Made by a program: the position numbers and the translations under genes. A stretch of 45,983 nt of DNA from Lactobacillus sp. (GTDB taxonomy: Bacteria > Bacillota > Bacilli > Lactobacillales > Lactobacillaceae), in contig NZ_JAAVAU010000014.1 in assembly GCF_014803895.1 (NCBI RefSeq), positions 1 to 45,983 on the forward strand, written 5' to 3'. Of this stretch, positions 17,018 to 26,330 are shown piece after piece (position 1 is the first letter of the stretch; each line of letters begins with the position of its first letter). The notes beneath the pieces are model-generated. The model was not told where the DNA came from and did not search any database. It worked only from the letters and a program-made list of their open reading frames with translations.

Positions 17018-19381
17018 TTAATTAAAATGAACAATCGTAGCTCCTGTACCACCTTCATTAGCTGGAGCAAAACCAAAATCTTTCACGTGTCGGTTACGCT
17101 TAAGATACTTTTGTACCCCAGTTCTAATGGCCCCAGTTCCAATACCGTGAATAATTGTCACCGTACTTAAACCTGCTAGCAAGGCTGCATCAATATAACG
17201 ATCAAGATTTGTTAAGGCTTCTTCATAGCGTTGACCACGTAGATCTAATTCACTACGAACATTGTTAGAACGTAACCCACGGGATGAACGAACTGAAACT
17301 TGCTCTTTTTTAGGCTTGGCTACTGAAACTTTTTCAATATCACGATCCGAAACTTTAACTTTTAAAATTCCAATTTGAACTTCATAATCATGATCACTTA
17401 ATTTTTTAGTAATTGTTCCCATTTGGCCATAAGAAAGAACCTTAACATCATCTCCTACTTTAACATTGTGACGACGTTTTTCACGTTGAAGTACTTTATT
17501 TTGAGTAAGGTTCTTATTTTCGCGTTCAAGTGCATTTAAGCCACCCTTAGCCTCAATTACCTTATTAGTACGAACTTGCCCTCCAGCGCGTCTTTGTTGC
17601 TCTAAGTCACTAATAATTTGATCGGCCTTTTTACGCTTTTTAGCTAACATTTCATCTACTTTTTGTTGAGAAAGTTCAAGTTGTTTTTTAACTTGTTGAT
17701 TATACCAGTCAAGACCGTCTTGTAATTTCTTCTTTAAACTAGCACTACGATTTAGATTATTAATCATCTCTTGGCGATAATTTTCAGCATCTTTAGTTTG
17801 TTGACTCAAGCGTTCAATCATCTTATTGATATCGCTATCTTCATCTTTCATCAAACTCTCCGCATTTTTTACGACAGAATTATTCATCCCCAAGTGACGT
17901 ACAATTGCAAAGGCATTACTTTGACCGGGAATACCAATATGTAACTTATACGTTGGAGATAAAGTTTTAATATCAAATTCCATTGAAGCATTTGTTGTTC
18001 TGGGGCGATTATAGCCATAAAGTTTCAGCTCTGGATAATGAGTCGTAATTGCTATTTTAGCGTCTGTATCGCGCAGATAATCAAGAATAGAGATAGCTAG
18101 GCTCGCACCCTCTTCGGGATCCGTACCAGCTCCTAATTCATCCAAAAGAACCAAATCTTGATTATTAACTTTTCTCATAATATTAATAATTTGATCCATA
18201 TGAGAAGAAAAAGTACTTAATGATTGTTCAATTGACTGTTCATCACCAATATCAGCATAAATTTCGTTAAATACACTTAGCTGACTACCTTCTTGCGCTG
18301 TCACAAAAAGGCCAGATTGAGCCATTAATTGTAGCAAACCAAGAGTCTTTAAAGTAATAGTCTTACCACCTGTATTAGGTCCCGTAATCAACATCGTATC
18401 AAAATTTATACCAAGTTCAATATCATTAGCTACAACTTTATCGGGATCAATCAAGGGATGCCGAGCTTGAATCATTTTCACTTGATAATTTTCATTTAAA
18501 ACTGGCTCAGTTGCCTTCATTGCCTTAGCTAATTTACTTTTGGCGCTCAAAAAATCTAACTCAGTCAAAGCTTGTGCATTAGCTAAAATTTCTCCTTGAT
18601 ACTCACGAGCTAAGTTAGATAAATTTTTTAAAATTTTTCGAATTTCTTGATGCTCTTGAGCCAATAAATTCTGCTGTCGATTATTTAAATTTAAGACAGC
18701 CTGTGGTTCAACAAATAATGTTTGTCCACTTGCACTTTGATCATGGACTACCCCACCAAATTTATTCTTATATTCCTGCTTAACAGGAATTACATAGCGA
18801 CCATCTCTGATTGTCACTATATTTTCAGAAAGGTATTGACTTGAACCTCCTTTAACGTAGTTTTCCATTCGATTTTTAATTTCAATTTCATTAGCTTGCA
18901 TATCATGACGAATTCTAACCAACTCTGATGATGCACTATCTAAAATAGTACCATCAAATTCAAGCGATCTAGTAAGTTGGCGGAGCAAATCTTCTGGTAC
19001 ATCAAGAGCTTCTAAAAACTTTTCAATAGGTTTTATTTCAATTTCACGCTCTTCTAAATCAGCTGTAAAATTACCCACGTCTTTGGCTAAACTCAAAATT
19101 AAGAATATATTGCCCAATTCCTTGGCATTCAGATCAGCTTCTACTTTCAAGCGTTTGATGCTTGGACGTACATCCTCAAAATCCGTTAAGGGTAATGGTC
19201 CTTTTATACGTAAAATATTTGATAATACCCTAGTCTGAGCTATTGATTGTTTTACAGTTTCATAATCACTACTTGGCATTAAATTAATCGACCGCTTTTT
19301 AGCAGGAGCAGTAATTGCATAATTACTAAGTTGTTTTGTAATATTTTTATATTCTAATTTTTCGATAATCTTTGAATTCAT
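17018..19381 (-). CDS. mutS2: MutS2 (Smr-domain ATPase/endonuclease)
   Basis: A 787-aa protein. It has MutS-like core and clamp helices, a P-loop ITGPNTGGKTITL near 330, Walker B LVLLDELGAGTDPEEGAS near 405, a long K/Q/E-rich coiled coil at about 510-620, and a C-terminal Smr domain (LDLRGQRYEEAL and IIHGIGTGAIRTG). Unlike MutS it lacks the mismatch-recognition domain. MutS2 proteins suppress homologous recombination and, in Bacillus, act on collided ribosomes. The start at 19381 follows AAGG and matches the family N-terminus. It is last in the alaS operon, behind a terminator hairpin that ends only 15 nt before its ATG. Confidence 0.94.
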   Translation of the reverse strand: MNSKIIEKLEYKNITKQLSNYAITAPAKKRSINLMPSSDYETVKQSIAQTRVLSNILRIKGPLPLTDFEDVRPSIKRLKVEADLNAKELGNIFLILSLAKDVGNFTADLEEREIEIKPIEKFLEALDVPEDLLRQLTRSLEFDGTILDSASSELVRIRHDMQANEIEIKNRMENYVKGGSSQYLSENIVTIRDGRYVIPVKQEYKNKFGGVVHDQSASGQTLFVEPQAVLNLNNRQQNLLAQEHQEIRKILKNLSNLAREYQGEILANAQALTELDFLSAKSKLAKAMKATEPVLNENYQVKMIQARHPLIDPDKVVANDIELGINFDTMLITGPNTGGKTITLKTLGLLQLMAQSGLFVTAQEGSQLSVFNEIYADIGDEQSIEQSLSTFSSHMDQIINIMRKVNNQDLVLLDELGAGTDPEEGASLAISILDYLRDTDAKIAITTHYPELKLYGYNRPRTTNASMEFDIKTLSPTYKLHIGIPGQSNAFAIVRHLGMNNSVVKNAESLMKDEDSDINKMIERLSQQTKDAENYRQEMINNLNRSASLKKKLQDGLDWYNQQVKKQLELSQQKVDEMLAKKRKKADQIISDLEQQRRAGGQVRTNKVIEAKGGLNALERENKNLTQNKVLQREKRRHNVKVGDDVKVLSYGQMGTITKKLSDHDYEVQIGILKVKVSDRDIEKVSVAKPKKEQVSVRSSRGLRSNNVRSELDLRGQRYEEALTNLDRYIDAALLAGLSTVTIIHGIGTGAIRTGVQKYLKRNRHVKDFGFAPANEGGTGATIVHFN

Positions 19382-19395
19382 TATTTCTACCTTAA

Positions 19396-19425
19396 CAAAA
19401 AGGTCCCGCATCCGGGACCTCTTTT
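19396..19425 (-). terminator. Intrinsic terminator between cvpA and mutS2
   Basis: On the minus strand AGGTCCCG pairs with CGGGACCT around a 4-nt loop, followed by TTTTT. The mutS2 RBS and ATG follow at once, leaving no room for a promoter, so mutS2 depends on read-through. Confidence 0.82.
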
Positions 19426-19967
19426 TAAACTGATGTTATAAACAAATGTGTAAATAAGCTAGAGATTCCTGGAGAATAACGCAAAATACTATTTGCCAAT
19501 AAAGAGTGGCCTAATGCATTTTGCAAAGGATCAGAAGGAATCGTTGCTAAAATAAATAATAATAAACATAGTGTAATGGCAGTAACAATTAATGCTACTA
19601 GCACACTACCCCACGTATTAATTGCTGGAGCCAAATCAACATATTTAAAGCTGTTAAATGCTGTCATAATTAAGCGCCATATTAAAAAGCAAAACAATAG
19701 TACTACAGTAAAGCCAACCGCTGCATAAAATGATTTATCTAAGGTCAAACCTGTTGTTTGATCAAAGAAAGCAAAAGTACTTTTGTCACTAGCAGATGGA
19801 TATGGTACCCACATACTTAAAAAGTTACCTACGGGATGGTATAAAAAAACTGCAATAATAAAGCTTACTAAATAACCGGCAGCTGTCATTCCTTCATAAA
19901 TTAAGCCACGTCGATATCCTACATAGCAGCAATAGATAAAAATTAATATTAAGAAAAAAGAAAACAT
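19425..19967 (-). CDS. cvpA: CvpA family membrane protein
   Basis: A 180-aa protein with four hydrophobic helices (about 1-18, 26-45, 75-97, 117-142). The early YRRGLIYEG segment is typical of CvpA/colicin V production proteins. Relatives affect envelope homeostasis, and the family regularly precedes mutS2 in Firmicutes. AAAGGATG precedes the ATG. A terminator hairpin ends 16 nt before the start, so expression must come from transcripts that pass it. Confidence 0.87.
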   Translation of the reverse strand: MFSFFLILIFIYCCYVGYRRGLIYEGMTAAGYLVSFIIAVFLYHPVGNFLSMWVPYPSASDKSTFAFFDQTTGLTLDKSFYAAVGFTVVLLFCFLIWRLIMTAFNSFKYVDLAPAINTWGSVLVALIVTAITLCLLLFILATIPSDPLQNALGHSLLANSILRYSPGISSLFTHLFITSV

Positions 19968-19983
19968 AATTCATCCTTTACGC

Positions 19984-20013
19984 AAAAAAAGACCAGCTAA
20001 GCCAGTCTTTTTT
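19984..20013 (-). terminator. Intrinsic terminator between DUF1292 and cvpA
   Basis: On the minus strand AGACTGGC pairs with GCTGGTCT (8 bp with two G-U pairs, 3-nt loop), followed by T7. The cvpA RBS begins within a few bases. Confidence 0.8.
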
Positions 20014-20018
20014 GAAGG

Positions 20019-20330
20019 TTATTCACCACTCAAGCGATCATCTGACAAAAAAGTATTCAAGACACCTTGAACCATATTCCATTCATCATCATCTTCAATT
20101 TCATGCAAATCAGAGCTAGTTACTTCGCCATCTTCATCTGCATCATAACTGAAAGCTTGAACTTCAACATCTTCTCCTTCACCTACTGCATCAGGATAAA
20201 GTAAAACATAAGATTTACCATAATCATCAGAGGTAAAGGTAAACAAAATATCAAATAATTCTTCATTGCCATTTTCGTCAATCAAAGTAATTTGACGATC
20301 CATTTGATCTGCGTTCATCTTTTCGCTCAT
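20019..20330 (-). CDS. DUF1292 domain-containing protein (YrzB-like)
   Basis: A 103-aa very acidic protein. The DUF1292 core (ITLIDENGNEELFDILFTF at about 14-32, then YVLLYP and VQAFSYD) is followed by an acidic tail. The function is unknown, but it is part of the conserved ireB-ruvX-yrzB string behind alaS. It begins 2 bp after ruvX ends. Confidence 0.9.
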   Translation of the reverse strand: MSEKMNADQMDRQITLIDENGNEELFDILFTFTSDDYGKSYVLLYPDAVGEGEDVEVQAFSYDADEDGEVTSSDLHEIEDDDEWNMVQGVLNTFLSDDRLSGE

Positions 20331-20332
20331 TT

Positions 20333-20761
20333 CTAATCCTTTCGTATTGTTTCTAAATAATTTTGCAAAATTAGCACTGCCGCCATTTGATCAATGACTT
20401 TTTTACGATCATGACGATCATGAATACCTGCTTGTTCAACTAAAATTCGATTTGCCTCAATAGTAGTTAATCGCTCATCACTATAATGTACAGGCAACCC
20501 AAACTTATCTTCTAAGCGTTTACCATAATCGCGACTTCGTTGAACCGAATGACCATCACTGCCATCCATATTCTTAGGTAGTCCCAATACAAAACCATCT
20601 ATGCCATATTTTCGAACTAGTTGTCGAATGCGACGCATTCCAAAATTAAACTTTGATTCATCAATTGGAATCGTTTCGACTTCCTGGGCAGTAATACCTA
20701 AAGGATCACTCATTGCTACTCCTACAGTCTTACTACCAATATCTAAACCTAATAGTCGCAT
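20333..20761 (-). CDS. ruvX: Putative Holliday junction resolvase RuvX (YqgF)
   Basis: A 142-aa RNase H-fold nuclease. The motif LLGLDIGSKTVGVAMSDPLG (3-22) carries the first catalytic aspartate, followed by GLPKNMDGSDG near 60-70 and YSDERLTTIEA near 94-104. YqgF proteins act in pre-16S rRNA 5' maturation and/or junction resolution. The start overlaps the ireB stop by one base (TAATG), indicating translational coupling. Confidence 0.94.
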   Translation of the reverse strand: MRLLGLDIGSKTVGVAMSDPLGITAQEVETIPIDESKFNFGMRRIRQLVRKYGIDGFVLGLPKNMDGSDGHSVQRSRDYGKRLEDKFGLPVHYSDERLTTIEANRILVEQAGIHDRHDRKKVIDQMAAVLILQNYLETIRKD

Positions 20762-21018
20762 TACTTATCTTTTCCTAAATAGCTTTTTACTAATTCTTCA
20801 ATAATCTCATCACGTTCATGCTTCAAGATCAAATTGCGGGCATCATTATGACGAGGAATATATGCTGGGTCGCCGGAAAGTAAGTAGCCAACAATTTGGT
20901 TAATTGGGTTATACCCCTTTTCTTCCAATGCGGCATATACATCCTGCAGAGTATCGTATACATTCTTATCCTTATTTTGATTAAAGTCAAAGTGCATTGT
21001 CTTATCTAGCGAACTCAT
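20761..21018 (-). CDS. IreB family regulatory phosphoprotein (DUF965)
   Basis: An 85-aa protein matching the IreB/YrzL family: an N-terminal [12 protein letters not shown] with the Thr that is phosphorylated in relatives, [18 protein letters not shown] in the centre and [10 protein letters not shown] after it. In Enterococcus, IreB is a substrate of the PASTA kinase IreK and influences cephalosporin tolerance. AGGAGG precedes the ATG. It is second in the operon behind alaS. Confidence 0.93.
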   Translation of the reverse strand: MSSLDKTMHFDFNQNKDKNVYDTLQDVYAALEEKGYNPINQIVGYLLSGDPAYIPRHNDARNLILKHERDEIIEELVKSYLGKDK

Positions 21019-21070
21019 AAAAAATTCCTCCTATCCACTTAATTTTACTTGAATTACAAACTTAACTCAA

Positions 21071-23719
21071 TTAATTTTGTTTATCTTCTACTTCTTGTAA
21101 CACTTTTGCAACAGCATCAGCTAAGCCGGCTGGATTTTTACCACCTGCTTGAGCCATATTTGGACGGCCACCACCGCCACCACCAAAGATAGGAGCAGCA
21201 ATCTTAATTAAGTCACCTGCTTTAAGACCAGCCTTAACTGCCTTATCATCTAAGCTAATGATCATGTTCGCTTTATCACCAATCTTGGCACCTAAAACTA
21301 AAACATCTGACTTATTAGAACTCTTCCAATTATCTGAAAGTTCACGTAAGTCATTCATACCTTCAACATCAGCAATCTTAGCAATTACAGTCAAGTCTTT
21401 AACTTGCTTAACATCATTAAACAAGTCACCCGCTTTAGCCTGGTTGATTTGAGCCTTTAATTGTTCAACTTCCTTTTGACTTGCACGTAAATCAGCTTCA
21501 ATTGAATTAATCTTAGACTCAACATCTTCGACCTTAGTTGCCTTAACGTCTTCTTGAATATCTTTTAAGATATTATCACGTTCAGTTACATAATTATAAG
21601 CTTCTGGACCAGTTACTGCAATAATTCTACGTGTACCAGCACCAACAGCTGATTCAGAAACAATCTTTAACATACCGATTTGGTCAGTATTCTCACAGTG
21701 AGTACCACCACAAAATTCAGTTGAGAAGTCATCAATTTGAACTACACGCACGCTATCGCCGTACTTTTCACCAAATAAAGCTAAAGCACCCATCTTTAAA
21801 CCAGTATCTGGGTCAGTTACTGTAGTCTTAACTGGGATTTCTTCCCAAATTTTTTCATTAACGAGTTTTTCAACAGCTGCTATTTCCTTCTTAGTCATTG
21901 GCTCCAAACTAGTAAAGTCAAATCTTAAATAGTCAGGTTCAACTAAAGAACCTGCCTGGTGAGTATGAGTACCTAAAACTTCACGAAGAGCAGCATGAAG
22001 TAAGTGAGTAGCGGTATGGTTGTGTTTTAAGCCACGACGACGTTTTTGATCAACCTTAAGAATGTATTCTTCACCTTTTTTAAGAGGTAAAACAACATCT
22101 ACAAAATGTAAGTTTTGATCATTTGGTGCATGTTGCACATCAGTTACGCGCGCAACCAATTCACCATTTTGATTCAAAATTTCACCATGATCTGCTACTT
22201 GTCCACCACGTTCTGCATAAAATGGTGTCTTATCAAACACTAAAGTTGCATTTTCACCATCAGCTGTATCAACTAACTTGTCATCAACAACAATATCAAT
22301 TAATTTAGCATGCTTTTCTTCTAACACACCATATTCAAATTCACTTTTATCTTTGATATTCATCAAAGTTACATCTTGTGAACCCATTGATTGTAAGTTA
22401 CCGCGAGCATTACGTGCGCGTTCTTTTTGAGCTTTCATTTCTTCATCAAAGCCCTTCTTATCAACCTTTAAACCTGCATCTTGAGCAGCTTCAAAAGTTA
22501 ATTCATAAGGGAAACCATAAGTATCAAATAACTTAAAGGCATCTTTACCAGAAATTATTTTTTCATCGCTCTTCTTAGCTTCGGCAATTAAGTTATCAAG
22601 TAAGTTTAATCCAGATGAAAGAGTAACTTGGAATCTTTCTTCTTCATTCTTAATTACTTTTTGAATAAATGATTGTTGATCAGTAACTTCTGGATAATGA
22701 CTTTGCATAATTTCACCAACTACTGGTACAAGCTTGTATAAGAATGAACCCTTAATACCCAAGCGTTGACCATTTAAGTCAGCACGTCTAATTAAACGAC
22801 GAAGAACATACCCACGACCAGAGTTAGATGGTAAAGCTCCATCAGCAATTGCAAAACTTACAGCACGAACATGGTCGGCAATAATCTTAAAGGCAATATC
22901 ATCTTCTTTATTCTGACCATAAACTTTACCGTCACTCAACTTTTCAGTTGCGCGAATAATTGGCATGAATAAGTCAGTTTCAAAGTTGGTTGGCGCATCT
23001 TGAATAATTGAAACAACACGTTCTAAGCCCATACCAGTATCGATATTCTTATGTGGTTGATCAACATATTTACCATTTGGCAAGTGGTTAAATTGTGAGA
23101 AAACAATATTCCAAATTTCAAGGTAACGAGCATTTTCTCCACCTGGGAAGTTTTCAGGATCATCCTCAGCCACATCATTATTCTCTTGACCACGATCATA
23201 GAAAATTTCTGAATCGGGACCACATGGGCCTTCACCAATATCCCAGAAATTATCTTCTAACTTCACAATATGATCATCTGGTAATCCTACAACATCATGC
23301 CACATGTGGTAAGCATCAGTATCCTTTGGATATACAGTTACATAAAGTTTATCTGGATCTAAGCCTAACCATTTTGGACTAGTTAAAAATTCCCATGCCC
23401 AAGGGATAACTTCTTTTTTGAAGTAATCACCAACAGAAAAGTTACCAAGCATTTCAAAGAAAGTTTGGTGACGAGCAGTCTTACCAACATTTTCAATATC
23501 ATTAGTTCTAATTGATTTTTGAGAAGAAGTAATACGATGGTTCTTAGGAACAACTGAACCATCAAAATATTTCTTCATAGTCGCAACACCTGAATTGATC
23601 CAAAGTAAAGTTGGGTCATCTTGTGGTATTAAGGATGCACTTTGCATTACCATATGACCTTTTTCTTTAAAAAAGTCTAAAAACATTTGACGAACTTGTG
23701 AGCTAGTCAATTTTTTCAT
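21071..23719 (-). CDS. alaS: Alanyl-tRNA synthetase
   Basis: An 882-aa class II synthetase. The N-terminal aminoacylation core starts at KLTSSQVRQMFLDFFKEKGH, with the RTNDIENVG stretch near 70. The editing domain has the two zinc/editing motifs HNHTATH near 564-570 and EFCGGTHC near 665-672, and the C-terminal C-Ala domain carries the glycine-rich GGGGGGRPNMAQAGG. It charges tRNA-Ala and hydrolyses Ser- or Gly-tRNA-Ala. The frame extends 23 codons upstream through the leader, but AGGAG precedes the ATG at 23719. Expression is controlled by the T-box upstream. It heads the operon to mutS2. Confidence 0.97.
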   Translation of the reverse strand: MKKLTSSQVRQMFLDFFKEKGHMVMQSASLIPQDDPTLLWINSGVATMKKYFDGSVVPKNHRITSSQKSIRTNDIENVGKTARHQTFFEMLGNFSVGDYFKKEVIPWAWEFLTSPKWLGLDPDKLYVTVYPKDTDAYHMWHDVVGLPDDHIVKLEDNFWDIGEGPCGPDSEIFYDRGQENNDVAEDDPENFPGGENARYLEIWNIVFSQFNHLPNGKYVDQPHKNIDTGMGLERVVSIIQDAPTNFETDLFMPIIRATEKLSDGKVYGQNKEDDIAFKIIADHVRAVSFAIADGALPSNSGRGYVLRRLIRRADLNGQRLGIKGSFLYKLVPVVGEIMQSHYPEVTDQQSFIQKVIKNEEERFQVTLSSGLNLLDNLIAEAKKSDEKIISGKDAFKLFDTYGFPYELTFEAAQDAGLKVDKKGFDEEMKAQKERARNARGNLQSMGSQDVTLMNIKDKSEFEYGVLEEKHAKLIDIVVDDKLVDTADGENATLVFDKTPFYAERGGQVADHGEILNQNGELVARVTDVQHAPNDQNLHFVDVVLPLKKGEEYILKVDQKRRRGLKHNHTATHLLHAALREVLGTHTHQAGSLVEPDYLRFDFTSLEPMTKKEIAAVEKLVNEKIWEEIPVKTTVTDPDTGLKMGALALFGEKYGDSVRVVQIDDFSTEFCGGTHCENTDQIGMLKIVSESAVGAGTRRIIAVTGPEAYNYVTERDNILKDIQEDVKATKVEDVESKINSIEADLRASQKEVEQLKAQINQAKAGDLFNDVKQVKDLTVIAKIADVEGMNDLRELSDNWKSSNKSDVLVLGAKIGDKANMIISLDDKAVKAGLKAGDLIKIAAPIFGGGGGGRPNMAQAGGKNPAGLADAVAKVLQEVEDKQN

Positions 23720-23740
23720 TACAATACTCCTAAATAAAAT

Positions 23741-23945
23741 ATAAAAAACACCATTGCTAAAACAAGGACGCTTTATGCGCGGTACCACCTTGATTGCAAC
23801 AGTGTTTGTTACCTCTTAATAATTTATCTCGTTATTTAAGGTTTAGGGAGCATCTTTAAACTAAAACTAGACCTTCTCACCTGTAAGTCCTCTCTTTGAA
23901 GTTTTATTATTAAAGACATATCCTAAGCTTCGTTTATTTTACTAC
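23741..23945 (-). ncRNA. T-box riboswitch of alaS (tRNA-Ala sensing)
   Basis: The hallmark T-box sequence AAGGTGGTACCGCG is at 23778-23791. A terminator follows: AACACTGTTGC (23796-23806) pairs with GCAATGGTGTT (23747-23757), extended by CAAGG/CCTTG and followed by T6. A GTGAGAAGG stretch (about 23872-23880) resembles Stem I. A GCT triplet at 23849-23851 is a plausible alanine specifier codon. In the known mechanism, uncharged tRNA-Ala pairs with the T-box bulge and stabilises the antiterminator. The region fills the gap between cshB and alaS. Confidence 0.93.
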
Positions 23946-23965
23946 AAAAATTTTATTTTTAAAAG

Positions 23966-25345
23966 TTATTCACTTTCACGAGCACGATCACGTTCACGCT
24001 TACGTTTTCGTTTAGCCTTACGCATCTGATGACGTTCTTCAAGCTTACGCTTTTGTTGACGATCTTTTTGAATAGCTTGCTTAATTTTCTTTTTATAGCC
24101 TGGCTTACGTTTCTTTTTGGCTTTTTTAACCATACCAACTAAGCGATTATCTAACTTTTGACTACGTACTCGACGATTGTCACGACGGTGATAGTGTGTT
24201 CTTTCCACTAATTCACCATTTCTTAACTCTTTAAAGTCAAAATGAATGCCTAATTTTTCCAAGTCTTCAATATCTGACATTTCGTCATCATAAATTAAAG
24301 TAATCGCATGTCCTGGTAAATTATTTCTACCAGTTCTACCAATACGGTGGATAACAAATTCTAAATCCTTAGGAATTTCATAGTTAATTACTAAACTTAC
24401 ACCATCAATATCAATTCCACGAGCTGCTAAATCACTCGCCACCACATATTGATACTGCCCTTGTCGAACTTGACGAATAATTCGTTTACGTTCTCTTTCA
24501 GTAATACCACCATGAATTTTTGCAACTTTCAATCCTTGATCTTCAAGATAACGAGCTAGTTCATCGACTGTCTTCTTAGTATTGGCAAAAACTAGAGCTA
24601 GATAAGGCTGACCCATAGTTAAAAGCTTATAAAGAAGTTGCTTTTTATCCTTTGAACCCACATCAATTAGGTCATTCTGAATTGTAGGAGCAATAACAGC
24701 AGGATTATCAATTACAATAAATTCTGGCTTTGCCATGTACTTACGCAAGAAATTCTCTAATTTAACTGGAATGGTTGCAGAAAATGCACCTAATATAGCA
24801 TCTTTGCCTAATTTTCCAATAATTTCATCCATTTGATGTAAAAAGCCCATATCAAGTGTCATATCAGCTTCATCAATAATAAAGACTTTTACATTTTCTA
24901 AATTAATAATTTTTTTAGAAACAAAATCGTGTAAACGTCCTGGCGTAGCAATTACTAATTGAGGAGCATTACTTTCAGCCTTTTCAATTTGACGGTTACG
25001 ATCATTTCCTCCACCAAGATATTCAATCGAAATCTTCAAACCAGCTGCATCCCGCAATTGACGTGCAACTTTATACAATTGAGTAGCTAATTCTCTACTA
25101 GGAGCAGTAACAATTGCTTGAGTTACTGGAACCTTTTCATCGATCATATTCAAAATTGGAATTAAATATGCGTGCGTTTTACCAGAACCAGTAGCAGCTT
25201 GAACAACCACACTATCGCCAATTAAAAGCTCTGGAATAACTTTTTCTTGAACTTTGGTTGGTTTTTTAAAATTAATTTTTTCAAGGCCAGATTTTAACTC
25301 TGGTCTTAGTTTTTCATTTTCAAAAATATTATTTGTTTGTATCAT
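23966..25345 (-). CDS. cshB: DEAD-box RNA helicase, CshB-like
   Basis: A 459-aa helicase. The Q motif (PTKVQEKVIP near 29-38) is followed by ATGSGKT near 54-60, PSRELATQ, TPGR, DEAD, SAT, then the second RecA domain with HRIGRTGR. The tail of about 70 residues is very basic (K/R-rich), as in CshB and related RNA helicases acting in cold-shock RNA remodelling or ribosome assembly. The start at 25345 lies 17 bp inside the end of nrnA, indicating coupling. The subfamily assignment is by similarity of the THAYLIPILN region and is less certain than the helicase call. Confidence 0.88.
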   Translation of the reverse strand: MIQTNNIFENEKLRPELKSGLEKINFKKPTKVQEKVIPELLIGDSVVVQAATGSGKTHAYLIPILNMIDEKVPVTQAIVTAPSRELATQLYKVARQLRDAAGLKISIEYLGGGNDRNRQIEKAESNAPQLVIATPGRLHDFVSKKIINLENVKVFIIDEADMTLDMGFLHQMDEIIGKLGKDAILGAFSATIPVKLENFLRKYMAKPEFIVIDNPAVIAPTIQNDLIDVGSKDKKQLLYKLLTMGQPYLALVFANTKKTVDELARYLEDQGLKVAKIHGGITERERKRIIRQVRQGQYQYVVASDLAARGIDIDGVSLVINYEIPKDLEFVIHRIGRTGRNNLPGHAITLIYDDEMSDIEDLEKLGIHFDFKELRNGELVERTHYHRRDNRRVRSQKLDNRLVGMVKKAKKKRKPGYKKKIKQAIQKDRQQKRKLEERHQMRKAKRKRKRERDRARESE

Positions 25346-26294
25346 GTTCTTCTCTATATTTCTTTGTTACTTCAACAAGTTCATTAAAGACTTGCTTAAC
25401 TTCATCTAAATCTTTGGCATTTGCACCACTAGCTAAAGCATGTCCTCCACCATCATGTTGTTCTGCCAAATGATTAATGACAGGAGCCTTTGAACGATAG
25501 TGTACACGATAAGTACCATCTGGCTTTTCTACAAATACATTCCAAGCAATAATATCTTTAATTCTACCTGGTGTAGAAACAGTTACAGAAGCTTGGTCAC
25601 CAGTTACACCAAGTTCCTTTAAGTCTTTTTGAGTTAAAATTGCATAAGCTGCTCCACTTGGATCAACAACCATTTCATCCATTGCCTTAGCTTGAAGCTT
25701 AGCTTGTTCAAAGCTCACATCACTAATATTTCTAGCAATTTCAGTAATATTAATACCTGTTTTAGCTAATTGAGCAGCAATTTCAAAAGTTTTAGCAGAG
25801 GTTTCTGGATACATAAAGCGACCAGTATCACCTACCATACCTGCATAAAGTGGATAGGCAATATCAGGAGTGATTTTAATTCCTTCAGCATTTAAAAATT
25901 CTGCAATGATTTGGGAAGCAGCTGGTGAATCTGGATCAACATAACTCATATCTGCATATGGATCAACATCTGGATGATGGTCGATTTTAATTAAAAAAGC
26001 ACCTTTATCATATAATTTATTAGAAATTCTTGGAGTATTTGCAGTATCAGTAGTAATTACAAGTGCCCCCTGGTAATCATCTTCAGTCACTTCATCCATC
26101 GTATTAATCCAAGCCAAATCACCTTCATCATTTTCACCAGCACATAAAATTCTTTTTTCTGGAAAAGTTGCCTTAAGTGCCCGTGCAAGACCTGCTTGTG
26201 AACCTAAAGCATCAGGATCGGGACTAGTGTGTCTATGTAAAATAATAGTTGGATATTCTTTTATTTTTTCGTATATTTCATCAAAAGTTGCCAT
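25329..26294 (-). CDS. nrnA: DHH phosphoesterase NrnA (nanoRNase / pAp phosphatase)
   Basis: A 321-aa DHH/DHHA1 protein. The N-terminal motif is HRHTSPDPDALGSQAGL (near 20-36), then the DHH-type KIDHHPD near 105-111 and the C-terminal DHHA1 signature GGGHALASG near 285-293. It degrades 2-5 nt RNA fragments and dephosphorylates 3'-phosphoadenosine 5'-phosphate. Together with the helicase behind it this gives an RNA-turnover pair. It follows dinB by 36 bp without a terminator. Confidence 0.93.
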   Translation of the reverse strand: MATFDEIYEKIKEYPTIILHRHTSPDPDALGSQAGLARALKATFPEKRILCAGENDEGDLAWINTMDEVTEDDYQGALVITTDTANTPRISNKLYDKGAFLIKIDHHPDVDPYADMSYVDPDSPAASQIIAEFLNAEGIKITPDIAYPLYAGMVGDTGRFMYPETSAKTFEIAAQLAKTGINITEIARNISDVSFEQAKLQAKAMDEMVVDPSGAAYAILTQKDLKELGVTGDQASVTVSTPGRIKDIIAWNVFVEKPDGTYRVHYRSKAPVINHLAEQHDGGGHALASGANAKDLDEVKQVFNELVEVTKKYREEHDTNK

Positions 26295-26330
26295 AGTATC
26301 TCCTTATATCTTCTAAGTTATGCTCCTATT

